Assembly (NCBI RefSeq): GCF_000771225.1
Contig: NZ_JDTZ01000013.1
Span: 1 to 47,491, forward strand
Source: Bifidobacterium pseudolongum subsp. pseudolongum DSM 20099
Lineage (GTDB): Bacteria; Actinomycetota; Actinomycetes; Actinomycetales; Bifidobacteriaceae
DNA: 47,491 bases
Reading direction: 5' to 3'
This document shows, in pieces, positions 31,401-40,319 of the stretch. The position numbers were made by a program, and so were the translations under genes. The first letter of the stretch is position 1. The number at the start of each line of letters is the position of its first letter. The notes under the pieces were generated by a model. The model searched no databases. It was not told the origin of the DNA and saw only the letters and a list, made by a program, of their open reading frames with translations.

Positions 31401-31438
31401 GTGTGCGGAAGGCTCAGAGTCTCAAACCTTCCGCACAC
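31401..31438 (-). terminator. Intercistronic hairpin between malE and malF
   Basis: GTGTGCGGAAGG (31401-31412) pairs perfectly with 31427-31438 around a 14-nt loop, about 50 nt beyond the malE stop. With no U-run behind it, it fits a partial terminator or message stabiliser that keeps MalE in excess. The rest of the 218-nt gap shows no gene. Confidence 0.72.
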
Positions 31439-31487
31439 TTGAGTTATTGCTGACTAGTATTCACCAAGGTGAACGCCCGGCTCAGAA

Positions 31488-32753
31488 TCATTCAGCGCTC
31501 TGAGCGGCAACGTCCTTCTCGACGCTGTCGATGAAGGCCTGGGTCTTCTCCTTGTAGTTGTCAGCGTTGGTTTCCTTGCTGACGAGCGACTTGCCGAAGG
31601 TCTCGGCCGGGGTCCACCAAGCGTTCATGGCGGCGATCGTCGGCTGTACAACGGAGGTCTCGGCCAGGGTCTTCTGCTGGGCGGCGACGGCCGGGTCTTC
31701 CTTCATGCCTTCAAGATCGGTGAGGGTCTTGTCGGTCGGGATGATCTGACGCATCTCCCAGTGCTTCTTCTGGGCCTCGGTGGAGCCGAGGAACGCGGCG
31801 AACGCGGAAGCGGCCTCAGGGCTCTTGGCGTTCGGGTTGAAGGCGACGGCCTTGGAACCGGCGAGGGACTTCATCTGGTAGTCCTTGCCGTCGGCCTTGA
31901 AGGTCGGCATGGCGGCGGCGCCGTAGTTGTCGCCCAGGCCTTCCTTGACCTTGGCGGCGTCCCAGGAGCCCGAGAAGTAGGCGTCGACGGCGCCCGAGGT
32001 CAGGTTCGACAGGCCGGCGGTGCCATCGTCGTTGGTGAAGTTCGGGTTGGCAACCAGGTCAACGAGGTACTTCGAGACGGCATCGGCGTTTTCGAACTTG
32101 ATGCCGGCCTTGGCATCGTTGCCGTTCTCACCGAACATGGTCATGCCGGCGCCCAGATAGAAGGCCGGGATGTACCAGGAATTCTGCAGCTGGTAGCTGA
32201 CCTTGCCCTTGGAGAGCATGGTGTCGAGCGACTTGATGTCGTCCTCGGTGAACTTGGACTTGTTGTAGAACATGAAGTAGGTGTTGCCGGTGTACGGAAC
32301 GCCGTAGATCTTGCCATCGGTGCCGGTGACGGAATCGACGATCGTCTGGTCGTTCTGCTCCTTGACCTGGGCGGCCACAGTGTCGTTCACCGGGGCGATT
32401 GCGTTGGCTTCCTGCAGGGTGCCAAGCTGGTCGTTCGCGAACATGAAGACGTCGGCGGCGGCAGACGGGTCGGTCTGCACGGTCTTGGCCGCGTCGCCTT
32501 CGGAGACCACGGAGTTCTTCCAAGTCACCTTGTACTCAGGGTGAGCCTTCTCGAAGGCCGCTTCCATATCCTTGAGCCAGTCGGCGTCCTCCTGCGGGGA
32601 CCACACGCTCAGGTTCACGGACTGGGTCTCAGCCGGGGCGCTCGAGGAAGCGCCGCCGTTGCTGTTGTTGTCATTGCCACCGCAAGCCGCCATCGGGATG
32701 AGCATAGCCGCAGCAGCGGTGATCCCAACCGCCTTCTTCCAATTGATCATCAT
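31488..32753 (-). CDS. malE: Maltose/maltodextrin-binding lipoprotein MalE
   Basis: A 421-residue solute-binding protein. The lipoprotein signal ends MAAC (Cys24), followed by a short Asn/Ser linker. The mature domain begins VNLSVWSPQEDADWLKDMEAAFEKAHPEYKVTW and contains GVPYTGNTYFMFYNKSKF and GTAGLSNLTSGAVDAYFSGSWDA, as in maltodextrin-binding proteins. Two adjacent ATG codons occur; 32753 is used, with AGGAAAGG upstream. It is first in malEFG-pulA-HAD-traX-lacI. Confidence 0.92.
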   Translation of the reverse strand: MMINWKKAVGITAAAAMLIPMAACGGNDNNSNGGASSSAPAETQSVNLSVWSPQEDADWLKDMEAAFEKAHPEYKVTWKNSVVSEGDAAKTVQTDPSAAADVFMFANDQLGTLQEANAIAPVNDTVAAQVKEQNDQTIVDSVTGTDGKIYGVPYTGNTYFMFYNKSKFTEDDIKSLDTMLSKGKVSYQLQNSWYIPAFYLGAGMTMFGENGNDAKAGIKFENADAVSKYLVDLVANPNFTNDDGTAGLSNLTSGAVDAYFSGSWDAAKVKEGLGDNYGAAAMPTFKADGKDYQMKSLAGSKAVAFNPNAKSPEAASAFAAFLGSTEAQKKHWEMRQIIPTDKTLTDLEGMKEDPAVAAQQKTLAETSVVQPTIAAMNAWWTPAETFGKSLVSKETNADNYKEKTQAFIDSVEKDVAAQSAE

Positions 32754-32913
32754 TGACCTTTCCTTTCCATCAATGCAATCGCATTTTGTCAATCCTCAAC
32801 GCCACGCGGACATGCCTCGAACGGCGGCTTTCATGAAAAAGCCCCCACGGTGAAACACGCCAGGCGATGATGCTGTTCATCTCCAATCCGCGCAACGCTT
32901 CAGTGGTCTATAC

Positions 32914-32943
32914 TGTATACCACACCTGCAAACGTTGTCAAAA
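32914..32943 (-). promoter_or_regulatory. malE promoter with LacI/CRE-type operator
   Basis: Minus strand: TTGACA (32941-32936), a 16-nt spacer and TATACA (32919-32914). The plus-strand sequence TGCAAACGTTGTCA (32927-32940) matches TGNNANCGNTNNCA exactly and covers the -35 box and spacer, as expected for repression. A related half site, ACGTTTGCA, lies at 32984-32992, close to the divergent GH13 gene. Confidence 0.72.
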
Positions 32944-33009
32944 TTGTCCACCATGTGAGTGTCACTTTTTCGACAAATGAAACACGTTTGCACCGTTAAG
33001 GAGCGACTC

Positions 33010-34617
33010 ATGAATCAACCACAACACACCCCCGCGTCTTGGCTTTCTCACGCGGCATTCTATCAGGTGTTCCCCGCAAGTTTCGCCGATTCCGACAATG
33101 ACGGCATCGGCGACATCCAAGGCATCACCGAACACCTCGACTATATACAAGAACTGGGTTGCAACGCGCTGTGGATCAATCCCTGCTTCGCCTCGCCGTT
33201 CCGCGACGCCGGCTATGACATCAGCGATTACACGCGTGTCGCCGAACGCTACGGCACCAATGAAGACCTCGAGAACCTGTTCGCCGCGGCGCACGCGCGT
33301 GGCATGCATGTGCTGCTCGACCTCGTACCGGGCCACACGAGCAACGAGCATCCTTGGTTCATCGCGAGCGGCCAAGACAAACCGAACCTCTACACCGACC
33401 GCTACATCTGGACCGACACGTGGATCTCCGGCGGCGACGGGCTGCCGTTCATCGGCGGAGAAATGCCACGCAATGGCGCATACATCGTCAATTTCTTCGC
33501 ATTCCAGCCCGCGCTCAACTACGGTTTCGCGCATCCTTCACGCCCATGGCAGAACGCCGCGCTCTCCGACCCTGCAATCAATACATGCGATGCCATGCTC
33601 GACGTGATGCGCTTCTGGCTGTCGCGTGGCGCGGACGGCTTCCGCGTGGACATGGCGGACAGTCTGGTCAAGGGAGACGACGCGGGCAAGCCGGCCACAA
33701 TCGCCACATGGCGGTACATGTTCGGCCAGATCCGCGGGGAGTTCCCGCAGGCCGCGTTCGTGGCGGAGTGGGGCCGCCCCGAAGAATCGCTGCAGGCCGG
33801 ATTCGACATGGACTTCTACCTCGACTGGCGCTGGGACGGCGTGCCGAACGGCTACAACCTGCTGCTGCGCAACACCGACACGCCGCTTGTGCACGACGGC
33901 GACAAGAGCTACTTCAACGCAGACAGCGGCGCGAGCATCCGCCCGTTCCTCGCCGAATACGAGCCGCGCCTGCGCGAAGCCGAGCGCGCGCACGGCTATT
34001 TCAACCTGATCACGTGCAATCACGACACCGCGCGCGTGGCGCCGCGCCTGAGCCCGCGCGAAATCAAGCTCGCCTATGCGACGATGCTGCTGATGCCGGG
34101 CGTCCCGTTCATCTATTACGGCGACGAGATCGGCATGCGCTACCGCGACCTGCCCACGCACGAAGGCGCCTACACGCGCACCGGCAGCCGCACACCGATG
34201 CAGTGGGACGCCTCGGTGAACGCCGGCTTCTCCGGCGCCTCGGCCAACGCGCTCTACCTGCCGGTCGATGGAGCCAAAGACGCACCGACCGTGGCGGACC
34301 AGATGGACGACGGCGATTCGCTGTGGCACACCGTGCACGCGGCGCTCCAGACGCGCCACGCCACGCCGGCCTTCCACCCGGACGCCGCATTCGAGACGCT
34401 GTTCGCGGCGGACGACAAGCGGTCCTTCGTCTTCAAGCGCAGCGCCGAAGGCGTCAGCGCAATCGTCGCCGTCAATCCGGGCCGCGAGACGGAGATCATT
34501 GAGCTGCCGGCCGGCGACGGTTCCGACGCGCGCACGATTACGCTGGAGGTGGGCGAACCCGCCCTTGACGGCACCACGCTCACACTGCCCCCGCAGTCCT
34601 TCGCCGTGCTGCAGTAG
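33010..34617 (+). CDS. GH13 alpha-glucosidase/amylase-family enzyme, intracellular
   Basis: A 535-residue GH13 enzyme without a signal peptide. The catalytic Asp214 is in GADGFRVDMADSL, Glu253 in FVAEWGRPEES and the third Asp in ITCNHDTAR. Unusually, conserved region I reads LLDLVPGHTS (104-111), with Gly where most GH13 have Asn (DxVxNH). The acid region (AEWG) also differs from the alpha-glucosidase form GEAW, so it may belong to a less studied subfamily. AAGGAG lies before the ATG at 33010. It is divergent from malE and followed by its own terminator. It should act on imported malto-oligosaccharides; the exact bond specificity is not clear. Confidence 0.88.
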   Translation: MNQPQHTPASWLSHAAFYQVFPASFADSDNDGIGDIQGITEHLDYIQELGCNALWINPCFASPFRDAGYDISDYTRVAERYGTNEDLENLFAAAHARGMHVLLDLVPGHTSNEHPWFIASGQDKPNLYTDRYIWTDTWISGGDGLPFIGGEMPRNGAYIVNFFAFQPALNYGFAHPSRPWQNAALSDPAINTCDAMLDVMRFWLSRGADGFRVDMADSLVKGDDAGKPATIATWRYMFGQIRGEFPQAAFVAEWGRPEESLQAGFDMDFYLDWRWDGVPNGYNLLLRNTDTPLVHDGDKSYFNADSGASIRPFLAEYEPRLREAERAHGYFNLITCNHDTARVAPRLSPREIKLAYATMLLMPGVPFIYYGDEIGMRYRDLPTHEGAYTRTGSRTPMQWDASVNAGFSGASANALYLPVDGAKDAPTVADQMDDGDSLWHTVHAALQTRHATPAFHPDAAFETLFAADDKRSFVFKRSAEGVSAIVAVNPGRETEIIELPAGDGSDARTITLEVGEPALDGTTLTLPPQSFAVLQ

Positions 34618-34645
34618 GTCCAGCCAACCGCACAAACCCATCCCA

Positions 34646-34678
34646 GCCCGCGTGCACCACCCGCGCATGCGGGCTTTT
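34646..34678 (+). terminator. Rho-independent terminator of the GH13 gene
   Basis: GCCCGCGTGC (34646-34655) pairs with GCATGCGGGC (34665-34674) including one G-U pair, with a 9-nt loop and then TTTT. It lies 28 nt after the GH13 stop. Confidence 0.85.
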
Positions 34679-34859
34679 GCATGCACCGGCATGGGTCTGG
34701 CGCCTGCAATCGACCGCCGGGCCCATGCAGTGCGCCCCGTTCCACACCTCCACACAACGCTTTGGCTCTTGCAAACGTGGGAGAACGCAACGCGCCCAGA
34801 ACACAGTCAGATTTCACTGTTGCCTTGCTTTTCCAGCTTGTTTGCTCGTGTCAACTATT

Positions 34860-34888
34860 TTGCAAACGCTTTCACAATGCGGTATACT
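34860..34888 (+). promoter_or_regulatory. malQ promoter with LacI/CRE-type operator
   Basis: TTGCAA (34860-34865), 17 nt, TATACT (34883-34888). TGCAAACGCTTTCA at 34861-34874 fits TGNNANCGNTNNCA exactly and overlaps the -35 box. The leader is about 90 nt. A further half site, TTGCAAACGTGG, occurs around 34768-34780. The remaining sequence of the 369-bp gap shows no gene. Confidence 0.75.
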
Positions 34889-34986
34889 GAAGCACAATCA
34901 GACGCGCGCGGAGCCAACGATGGACCACCGCGCACGCCAACCACCCTCTATGTTGACTACTTGCGTATTGCAGGGGAAAGAGAGCA

Positions 34987-37200
34987 ATGATGGCCGAAGC
35001 CAACGCCGCACAGCAGGGGAACGCGCTCAAGGCGTCCGACAATCCCAGGGAAAGCGCAGAGCGTCTCGCCCGCCCGCTCATCCGCCTCGCCAATGCATGG
35101 GGCATCTCCACCTCGTACATCGACCAGCTGGGCACCTATGTGGAAATCCGCGACGAAGTGCTCGTCACCGTGCTGCAGGCGCTCGGCGTGGATGCCTCCA
35201 CCGACGAGGCGATCACGACGGCGCTCGAAGACCGCCGGAAGTACGAGCACGAACTGCTGGCTCCCCCCACCATCGTCAAGTTCCTGGGCACCCCCAAGTC
35301 GGTGCAGCTGCACGTCTTCGGCACCGACCCGCGCGTCACGCTCATACTCGAAGACGGCTCCGAGTTCACCGGTGAATTCGGCGAGCTGGCGTTCCAGGCG
35401 GAGAGCGACGACGTGAACGTCTACACGCTCAGCCTCAACGACGACATCCCGGCCGGCTACCACACGCTCACGTTCACCGACCGCAAGCGCACCATCTCGT
35501 GCGCGCTGCTGTGCGCCCCCGCGCGCATCCCCGTGCCGCAGGCAGTGCAGGACCAGCAGCGCTGGGGCTGGATGGCGCAGATGTACTCGGTGCGTTCCGC
35601 CGGGTCGTGGGGCGTCGGCGACTACGGCGACCTGCGCATGCTCGCCTCCGACGCGGCCGCCAAATCTGGCGCCGACTTCATGCTCATCAATCCGATCCAC
35701 GCGAGCGCGCCAATCACCCCGCTCGAGCCCTCCCCGTACCTGCCCGAGTCGCGCCGATTCCTGAACGTCACCTACATCCGCCCGCAGGACATCCCGGAAT
35801 TCGAGGAGCTGGGTGAGCGGGATTTGGCCACTGTGCGCGACCTGCATGACCGCGTGGCGGTGAACAACACGAACCCGGACCCGATCGACATCAACGCGGC
35901 ATGGGATGCCAAGCGCACGGCGCTCGAGATCATCTTCCGCCAGAAGCGCTCCGCCGAGCGCGAGGCGGCGTTCGCGGAGTTCCGCCGTGCAGCGGGCGAC
36001 GACCTGCGCGCGTTCGCCTTGTGGTGCGTCGCGTTCGAGGTGTGGGGCGCACCGTGGGAGGAAGGCGTGGACTGGTTCTCCACCACGAACCGGGACAGCC
36101 CTGAGATCGCGCAACTCGAGCAGGACCATGCCGACCTGTACGAGTTCGCGTGCTGGCTGCAGTGGATCGCCGCCGAGCAGGTGTCGGCCGCGCAGCAGGC
36201 CGCGAAAGACAGCGGCATGGCGCTCGGCCTCATGCAGGACATGGCCGTGGGCGTGCACACCTACGGTTCGGACGTGTGGTGGAGCCCCGAACGTTTCGCC
36301 GTCGGCACGGTGACCGTGGGCTGCCCGCCGGACTTCTACAACCAGCAGGGCCAGGACTGGGGCCAGCCGCCGTTCGACCCGAACTACATGGAGTCGACCG
36401 GCTACACCGTCTACCGCGACATGGTGCACAACATGTTCGCGCATGCCGGCGCGATCCGCATCGACCATGTGCTCGGCCTGTTCCGCCTGTGGTGGATTCC
36501 CGCCGGCGAAGGCCCGCGCGGCGGCGCGTATGTGCGCTACAACTATGAGGCGATGCTCGCCGTGCTGACGCTCGAGGCCTCGCGTGTCAACGGCATGGTC
36601 ATCGGCGAAGACCTTGGCACGGTGCCGAAGTACGTGTCGAGGGTGCTCGCCGACCACGGCGTGCTCGGCACCGTCGTCGAATGGTTCGCGCGCATCGACG
36701 ATTCCCCCACCGCCGGCGACCCATACGCCATGCCGAGCACTTACCGCGAATATGCGCTGGCCTCGGTCACGACGCACGACCTGCCTCCGACCGCCGGCTA
36801 TCTGCAGTACGAGCACGTCAAGCTGCGCGAGCGGCTGCATCTGCTCAGCGAACCGGTCGACGCGTTCATGGCCTCGGCGAAGGCCGAACAGCGCGCCATG
36901 CTCGACGTGCTCATCGAAGGCGGCTGGCTCAACGCCGAGGCCGCGCAGGATGTGCCGGGGCATATCGAAGAGATCGTCGAGGCGATGCACGCGATGCTCA
37001 AGGATGCCCCTTCGCTGCTGCTGCAGGCCGCGCTTGTGGACGGTGTGGGCGAAACCCGCACGCAGAACCAGCCGGGCACGTCCGATCAGTACCCGAACTG
37101 GCGCATCCCGCTGTGCGACGAGCACGGCAAGGTCGTGCCGACCGACGAGGTGTTTGATTCGCCGCGCGTGATGGCGCTGTCGAAGATCATGAACCGCTGA
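34987..37200 (+). CDS. malQ: 4-alpha-glucanotransferase (amylomaltase, GH77)
   Basis: A 737-residue enzyme that transfers alpha-1,4-glucan chains between malto-oligosaccharides. An N-terminal extension of about 170 residues, with a beta-sandwich region (VQLHVFGTDPRVTLILEDGSEF), precedes the barrel, as in actinobacterial MalQ. The barrel starts at WGWMAQMYSVRSAGSWGVGDYGDL. Catalytic regions are RIDHVLGLFRLWWIPAG (Asp nucleophile), VIGEDLGTVP (Glu) and SVTTHDLPPTAGY (Asp). Two tandem ATG codons (34987, 34990) are possible starts. It is monocistronic, with its own promoter and terminator. Confidence 0.96.
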   Translation: MMAEANAAQQGNALKASDNPRESAERLARPLIRLANAWGISTSYIDQLGTYVEIRDEVLVTVLQALGVDASTDEAITTALEDRRKYEHELLAPPTIVKFLGTPKSVQLHVFGTDPRVTLILEDGSEFTGEFGELAFQAESDDVNVYTLSLNDDIPAGYHTLTFTDRKRTISCALLCAPARIPVPQAVQDQQRWGWMAQMYSVRSAGSWGVGDYGDLRMLASDAAAKSGADFMLINPIHASAPITPLEPSPYLPESRRFLNVTYIRPQDIPEFEELGERDLATVRDLHDRVAVNNTNPDPIDINAAWDAKRTALEIIFRQKRSAEREAAFAEFRRAAGDDLRAFALWCVAFEVWGAPWEEGVDWFSTTNRDSPEIAQLEQDHADLYEFACWLQWIAAEQVSAAQQAAKDSGMALGLMQDMAVGVHTYGSDVWWSPERFAVGTVTVGCPPDFYNQQGQDWGQPPFDPNYMESTGYTVYRDMVHNMFAHAGAIRIDHVLGLFRLWWIPAGEGPRGGAYVRYNYEAMLAVLTLEASRVNGMVIGEDLGTVPKYVSRVLADHGVLGTVVEWFARIDDSPTAGDPYAMPSTYREYALASVTTHDLPPTAGYLQYEHVKLRERLHLLSEPVDAFMASAKAEQRAMLDVLIEGGWLNAEAAQDVPGHIEEIVEAMHAMLKDAPSLLLQAALVDGVGETRTQNQPGTSDQYPNWRIPLCDEHGKVVPTDEVFDSPRVMALSKIMNR

Positions 37201-37259
37201 TTCGCCGCGTGTGATAGCGCCGGCGACAATCACAAACCACTGATTTGCCGGTACCCCAT

Positions 37260-37298
37260 ATGCAAATGGCCTCCCCCTCAAGGGGAGGCCATTTGCAT
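37260..37298 (+). terminator. malQ terminator hairpin
   Basis: A perfect 17-bp stem (ATGCAAATGGCCTCCCC, 37260-37276, with 37282-37298) and a 5-nt loop lie 60 nt after malQ. The tail TGCTGTGCC is not U-rich. It may serve both strands of the convergent gap. Confidence 0.78.
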
Positions 37299-37365
37299 TG
37301 CTGTGCCATCTTCGTCGCCATACGCCTACCATGCCTACCATGTCTTCCGCTCCTCACCTCATCCC

Positions 37366-37445
37366 CTGTTTTCGCTGTTTTGGTCACGCATTTCGCCGTT
37401 TTGGTCATAAAAACATTGGAAAAATGACGAAAACGGCGAAAACAG
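37366..37445. repeat. Palindromic repeat, copy 2 (shortened)
   Basis: The left part (37366-37408) matches 40 of 43 bases of the left arm at 18582. The right arm (37424-37445) is only 22 nt and pairs with TTTCGCCGTTTTGGTCAT (37391-37408) with one mismatch. Compared with copy 1, about one repeat unit is missing from the right arm. It lies in the convergent gap between malQ and the DUF624 gene. Confidence 0.75.
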
Positions 37446-37476
37446 TGACGGGAACGGCGAAAAGCGCGAGATACGG

Positions 37477-37548
37477 CTGGATGCGAGTGGCTAGCGGCTG
37501 GTGGCTAATGGCGGACGGCTAGTGGCTGTCGGCGGGGCTGGCTCCGGA
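37477..37548. repeat. Short GGCTA/GGCTG-rich simple repeat
   Basis: GGCTA and GGCTG recur every 5-13 nt (GTGGCTAGCGGCTGGTGGCT and onward) up to the 3' end of the DUF624 gene. It looks like slippage-prone low-complexity DNA; no function is evident. Confidence 0.5.
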
Positions 37549-37556
37549 CTAGGCGG

Positions 37557-38222
37557 TCACTCGCCGTCGTGGCGGTGGTCCTTGACGCTCCATGCGTCTT
37601 CCTGCACATGCGTCGAGAACGCCTGCCCCGTGTATTTACGCAATACATATTCCTGGATCGGCACATGCAGCGAAAGCATCGACCCGTACCCGAGCACGAC
37701 GAGGAGGAACAGCAGCTGCGGCAGTTTGAACCACAGGTAGATGAACAGGCCGAAGTAGACAGCGTCGACTGCGGCGAGCGCAAGGGTCGCGGGGAAATAG
37801 CTGACGCCGAAGATGTACGCGTTCGCCATCGTGCGCGCGGGCGGGTTATCGAAGCGCGCCTGCAGTGCGAACACCCATTCGAAGCCGATGACCCACAAGA
37901 TCGTGAGCGCGATCTTCGGGATGAGCAGCGGCGTGATCTGCAGCACGACCCAGCTGTAGGCCAGTCCGGCGCCTACGAGCAGGTAGACGACCCACAGGAT
38001 CGTCGCGCGCGCGAAGTCCTCCTTGAATGCGGCGAAGTAGTTGCGCGTCACATGGCCTTGCCCGATGAGCATCTTGCGCGTCGCCGTCTGCCCCGCGGAC
38101 AATGCGGCGCCGATCGTGACGATGGGGAGGCTCGTCACCAGCATGAGGATGTTGATGACAATCGCGTCGGTGAGGTTGTTCCATGCCTGCATGAATTTGG
38201 AATCCGGGGAAAGCCAGTTCAT
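37557..38222 (-). CDS. DUF624 (YesL-like) membrane protein
   Basis: A 221-residue protein of the DUF624 family that accompanies CUT1 sugar importers. The start LSPDSKFMQAWNNLTDAIVINILMLVTSLPIVTIGAA is the typical family N-terminus. About five membrane segments are visible, with the motif TRNYFAAFKEDFARATILWVVY. The ATG at 38222 has AGGAG upstream; the frame is open further up but without family similarity. It lies downstream of the permease pair after a strong hairpin. Family members are proposed to help importer assembly or regulation, but the role is unproven. Confidence 0.88.
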   Translation of the reverse strand: MNWLSPDSKFMQAWNNLTDAIVINILMLVTSLPIVTIGAALSAGQTATRKMLIGQGHVTRNYFAAFKEDFARATILWVVYLLVGAGLAYSWVVLQITPLLIPKIALTILWVIGFEWVFALQARFDNPPARTMANAYIFGVSYFPATLALAAVDAVYFGLFIYLWFKLPQLLFLLVVLGYGSMLSLHVPIQEYVLRKYTGQAFSTHVQEDAWSVKDHRHDGE

Positions 38223-38298
38223 TTCGCTCCTGCTTGTCTCGCGTGCTCGGTTCGAGCTTAGTGCGGGTAGCTGATTTCCGGCCGCCGCACCACATAGG

Positions 38299-38356
38299 CC
38301 GGAGGCCGGATGCCTCGGCGCTCCTGAAAGGGACCGCCGTGGCATCCGGCCTCCGG
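38299..38356 (-). terminator. Strong hairpin between permease and DUF624 genes
   Basis: A 16-bp perfect stem (CCGGAGGCCGGATGCC, 38299-38314, with 38341-38356), extended inward by CGGCG/CGCCG after one mismatch, lies 25 nt past the permease stop. No U-run follows, so it is a partial terminator or stabiliser rather than a certain end. Confidence 0.75.
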
Positions 38357-38380
38357 TTGTGTTGATTGATGGTGGAAAGA

Positions 38381-39220
38381 TCAGCCCTTGACCGCGCCGG
38401 CCATGACACCTTTGACTATGTACTTCTGGCACAGGATGTAGAAGAGGATGATCGGGATGATCGCAAGCACGAGGCAGCCCATCATGGCGCCCATGTCGAC
38501 GGAGCCGTAGCCGCCCTTGAGGTACTGGATCGCAACCGAGATCGTCTTGTACTTGTTGAGGTCAAGCGTCAGGTACGGCAGCAGGTAGTCGTTCCACACC
38601 CACATGGCTTCGAGGATGGCCACGGAGATGATCGACGGCTTCATGATCGGCACGACGATCTGGAAGAAGATGCGCGGCACGGAGGCGCCGTCGATCATCG
38701 CCGATTCCTCGAGCGACTCCGGGATGCCCTTGACCACGCCGGTGAAGATGAACACGGCGAGGCCGGCGCCGAAGCCCAGGTACACGAGGCACAAACCCCA
38801 CGGGGTGTTGAGGCCCAGACGGTCAGCGAGCCACGAGAGCGTGAACATGAGCATCTGGAACGGCACGATCATGTTGAACAGGAACAGCGTGTAGAGCGCC
38901 TTGGCGGCCCAGTTGTTCACGCGCACGATCCACCATGCGCACATCGAGGTGCACAGCAGGATCAGCACCACCGAACCGACGGTGATCAGCACTGTCCAAC
39001 CGAAGCTCGCGAAGAAGTTCGTGGTTTCGATGCCGCGCACGTAGTTGTCGAATCCGACAAAGGCGTCACCAGCCGGGAACGAGAACGCGTTGTCGCTGAT
39101 GTAGGTCTTCGACTTGAAGGAGTTCATGACCACCAGGAAGATCGGGAAGACCCACGCAAGGGAGATCATGGAGAAGAATACGGTCCACAAGGCACCGTGC
39201 TTTACTTTTTCGCCGTTCAC
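38381..39220 (-). CDS. ABC sugar permease, MalG type (alpha-glucoside unit)
   Basis: A 279-residue permease with six membrane segments, the EAA loop SLEESAMIDGASVPRIFFQIV and the C-terminus MAGAVKG. I start it at a GTG (39220) that has AAGGAGGT 6 nt upstream and overlaps the TGA of the preceding permease (GTGA). The frame is open to 39610, but that part is antisense noise over the neighbour. It should work with 39217-40071 and the binding protein at 41568-42899. Confidence 0.9.
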   Translation of the reverse strand: MNGEKVKHGALWTVFFSMISLAWVFPIFLVVMNSFKSKTYISDNAFSFPAGDAFVGFDNYVRGIETTNFFASFGWTVLITVGSVVLILLCTSMCAWWIVRVNNWAAKALYTLFLFNMIVPFQMLMFTLSWLADRLGLNTPWGLCLVYLGFGAGLAVFIFTGVVKGIPESLEESAMIDGASVPRIFFQIVVPIMKPSIISVAILEAMWVWNDYLLPYLTLDLNKYKTISVAIQYLKGGYGSVDMGAMMGCLVLAIIPIILFYILCQKYIVKGVMAGAVKG

Positions 39221-40071
39221 GCTGTGACCTCCTTGGACGTCGTGAGCTTGTTCTGCAGCAGGGCCACCACTGCCACCAGGATGAAGAACAGCACCGCCTT
39301 CGCCTGGCCGACGCCCTCGAATCCGGTACGGGCGTAGAACGTGTTGGTGATATTGAGCGCAAGGCCTTCGGACAGGCGCGAGGGGGCGCCGTTGGTCAAT
39401 GCGAGGTTCTGGTCGTAGAGCTTGAATCCGTTGGTGACGGTCAGGAACGAGCACACGGTGATGCTCGGCATCATGAGTGGGATGATGATCCTGAACATGG
39501 TCTGCGTGCCGCTCGCGCCGTCGACCGACGCCGCTTCGAGCACGTCGGTGGGCAGCGACTGCATGCCGGCGATGTAGATGATCATCATGTAACCGATCTG
39601 CTGCCAGCACACGAGGATGACGAGACCCCAGAAGCCGTACTTCTGGTCATAGGTGAGTGAACGCTGCCAGTGGGCGAGCACGCCGTTGAGCAGCAGCATC
39701 CAGATGTAGCCCAAGATAATGCCGCCGATGAGGTTCGGCATGAAGAACACCGAGCGGAACAGGTTGGATCCGCGAATCGACTTGGTCAACAGGTATGCGA
39801 TGGCGAATGCGACCACATTGATGACGATTGTGGTCACAATCGTCAACAGCGTCGAAAACAGCAGCGAGTGCAGGAACGTCTTGTCCTGCAGCGCCTTTGC
39901 ATAGTTTGTGAAGCCGACGAATTCCGCATCGGTGACGGTGCTGAACTTGCAGAAGCTCAGGTAGATGCCGTAGATGAACGGCACCACGAAACCGATGATG
40001 AATGCGGCGAATGTCGGAAGCACAAATAACGCCCACCAACGGCGTATCGCCTTACCGGCCATACTGATCAT
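39217..40071 (-). CDS. ABC sugar permease, MalF type (alpha-glucoside unit)
   Basis: A permease of 284 residues from the ATG at 40071 (295 from an alternative ATG at 40104; neither has a strong ribosome site). The N-terminus is KAIRRWWALFVLPTFAAFIIGF, six membrane segments follow, and the EAA loop is VLEAASVDGASGTQTMFRIII. It is the first gene of the permease-permease-DUF624 run and overlaps the next gene by 4 bp. The matching binding protein is separated from it by a lacI gene on the other strand. Confidence 0.88.
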   Translation of the reverse strand: MISMAGKAIRRWWALFVLPTFAAFIIGFVVPFIYGIYLSFCKFSTVTDAEFVGFTNYAKALQDKTFLHSLLFSTLLTIVTTIVINVVAFAIAYLLTKSIRGSNLFRSVFFMPNLIGGIILGYIWMLLLNGVLAHWQRSLTYDQKYGFWGLVILVCWQQIGYMMIIYIAGMQSLPTDVLEAASVDGASGTQTMFRIIIPLMMPSITVCSFLTVTNGFKLYDQNLALTNGAPSRLSEGLALNITNTFYARTGFEGVGQAKAVLFFILVAVVALLQNKLTTSKEVTA

Positions 40072-40188
40072 AGTACGCCCACTTTCCTCGTTCTTTCCGT
40101 GCATACTTCCGTGTATGCGATCATGGCGTGCCGGCGTATGACTTCTGAGTCATTGGCATGCAAGCCCACCGGTGCAGATGACAGTACA

Positions 40189-40224
40189 ACCATAACAATT
40201 CATGGCCGTGCTGTCAAACGTTTA
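40189..40224 (-). promoter_or_regulatory. Permease-operon promoter with LacI-type operator
   Basis: Minus strand: TTGACA (40217-40212), a 17-nt spacer and TATGGT (40194-40189). The palindromic TGTAAACGTTTGACA (40226-40212 on this strand) covers the -35 box. The leader to the ATG at 40071 is about 110 nt. Confidence 0.72.
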
Positions 40225-40319
40225 CATTTATGGTGTTTCAAATATGGAACTGCCGAATTTTCCTAGCAGGGAGAATGGCGCACAAGCGCTGAAAGTTCGC
40301 CATTCTAACTTATATGTGC

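Noticed and set aside
34957..37341. Minus-strand open frame of about 790 codons opposite malQ
   Set aside because: Antisense shadow of malQ (His/Arg/Val-rich text, no family pattern, no ribosome site).
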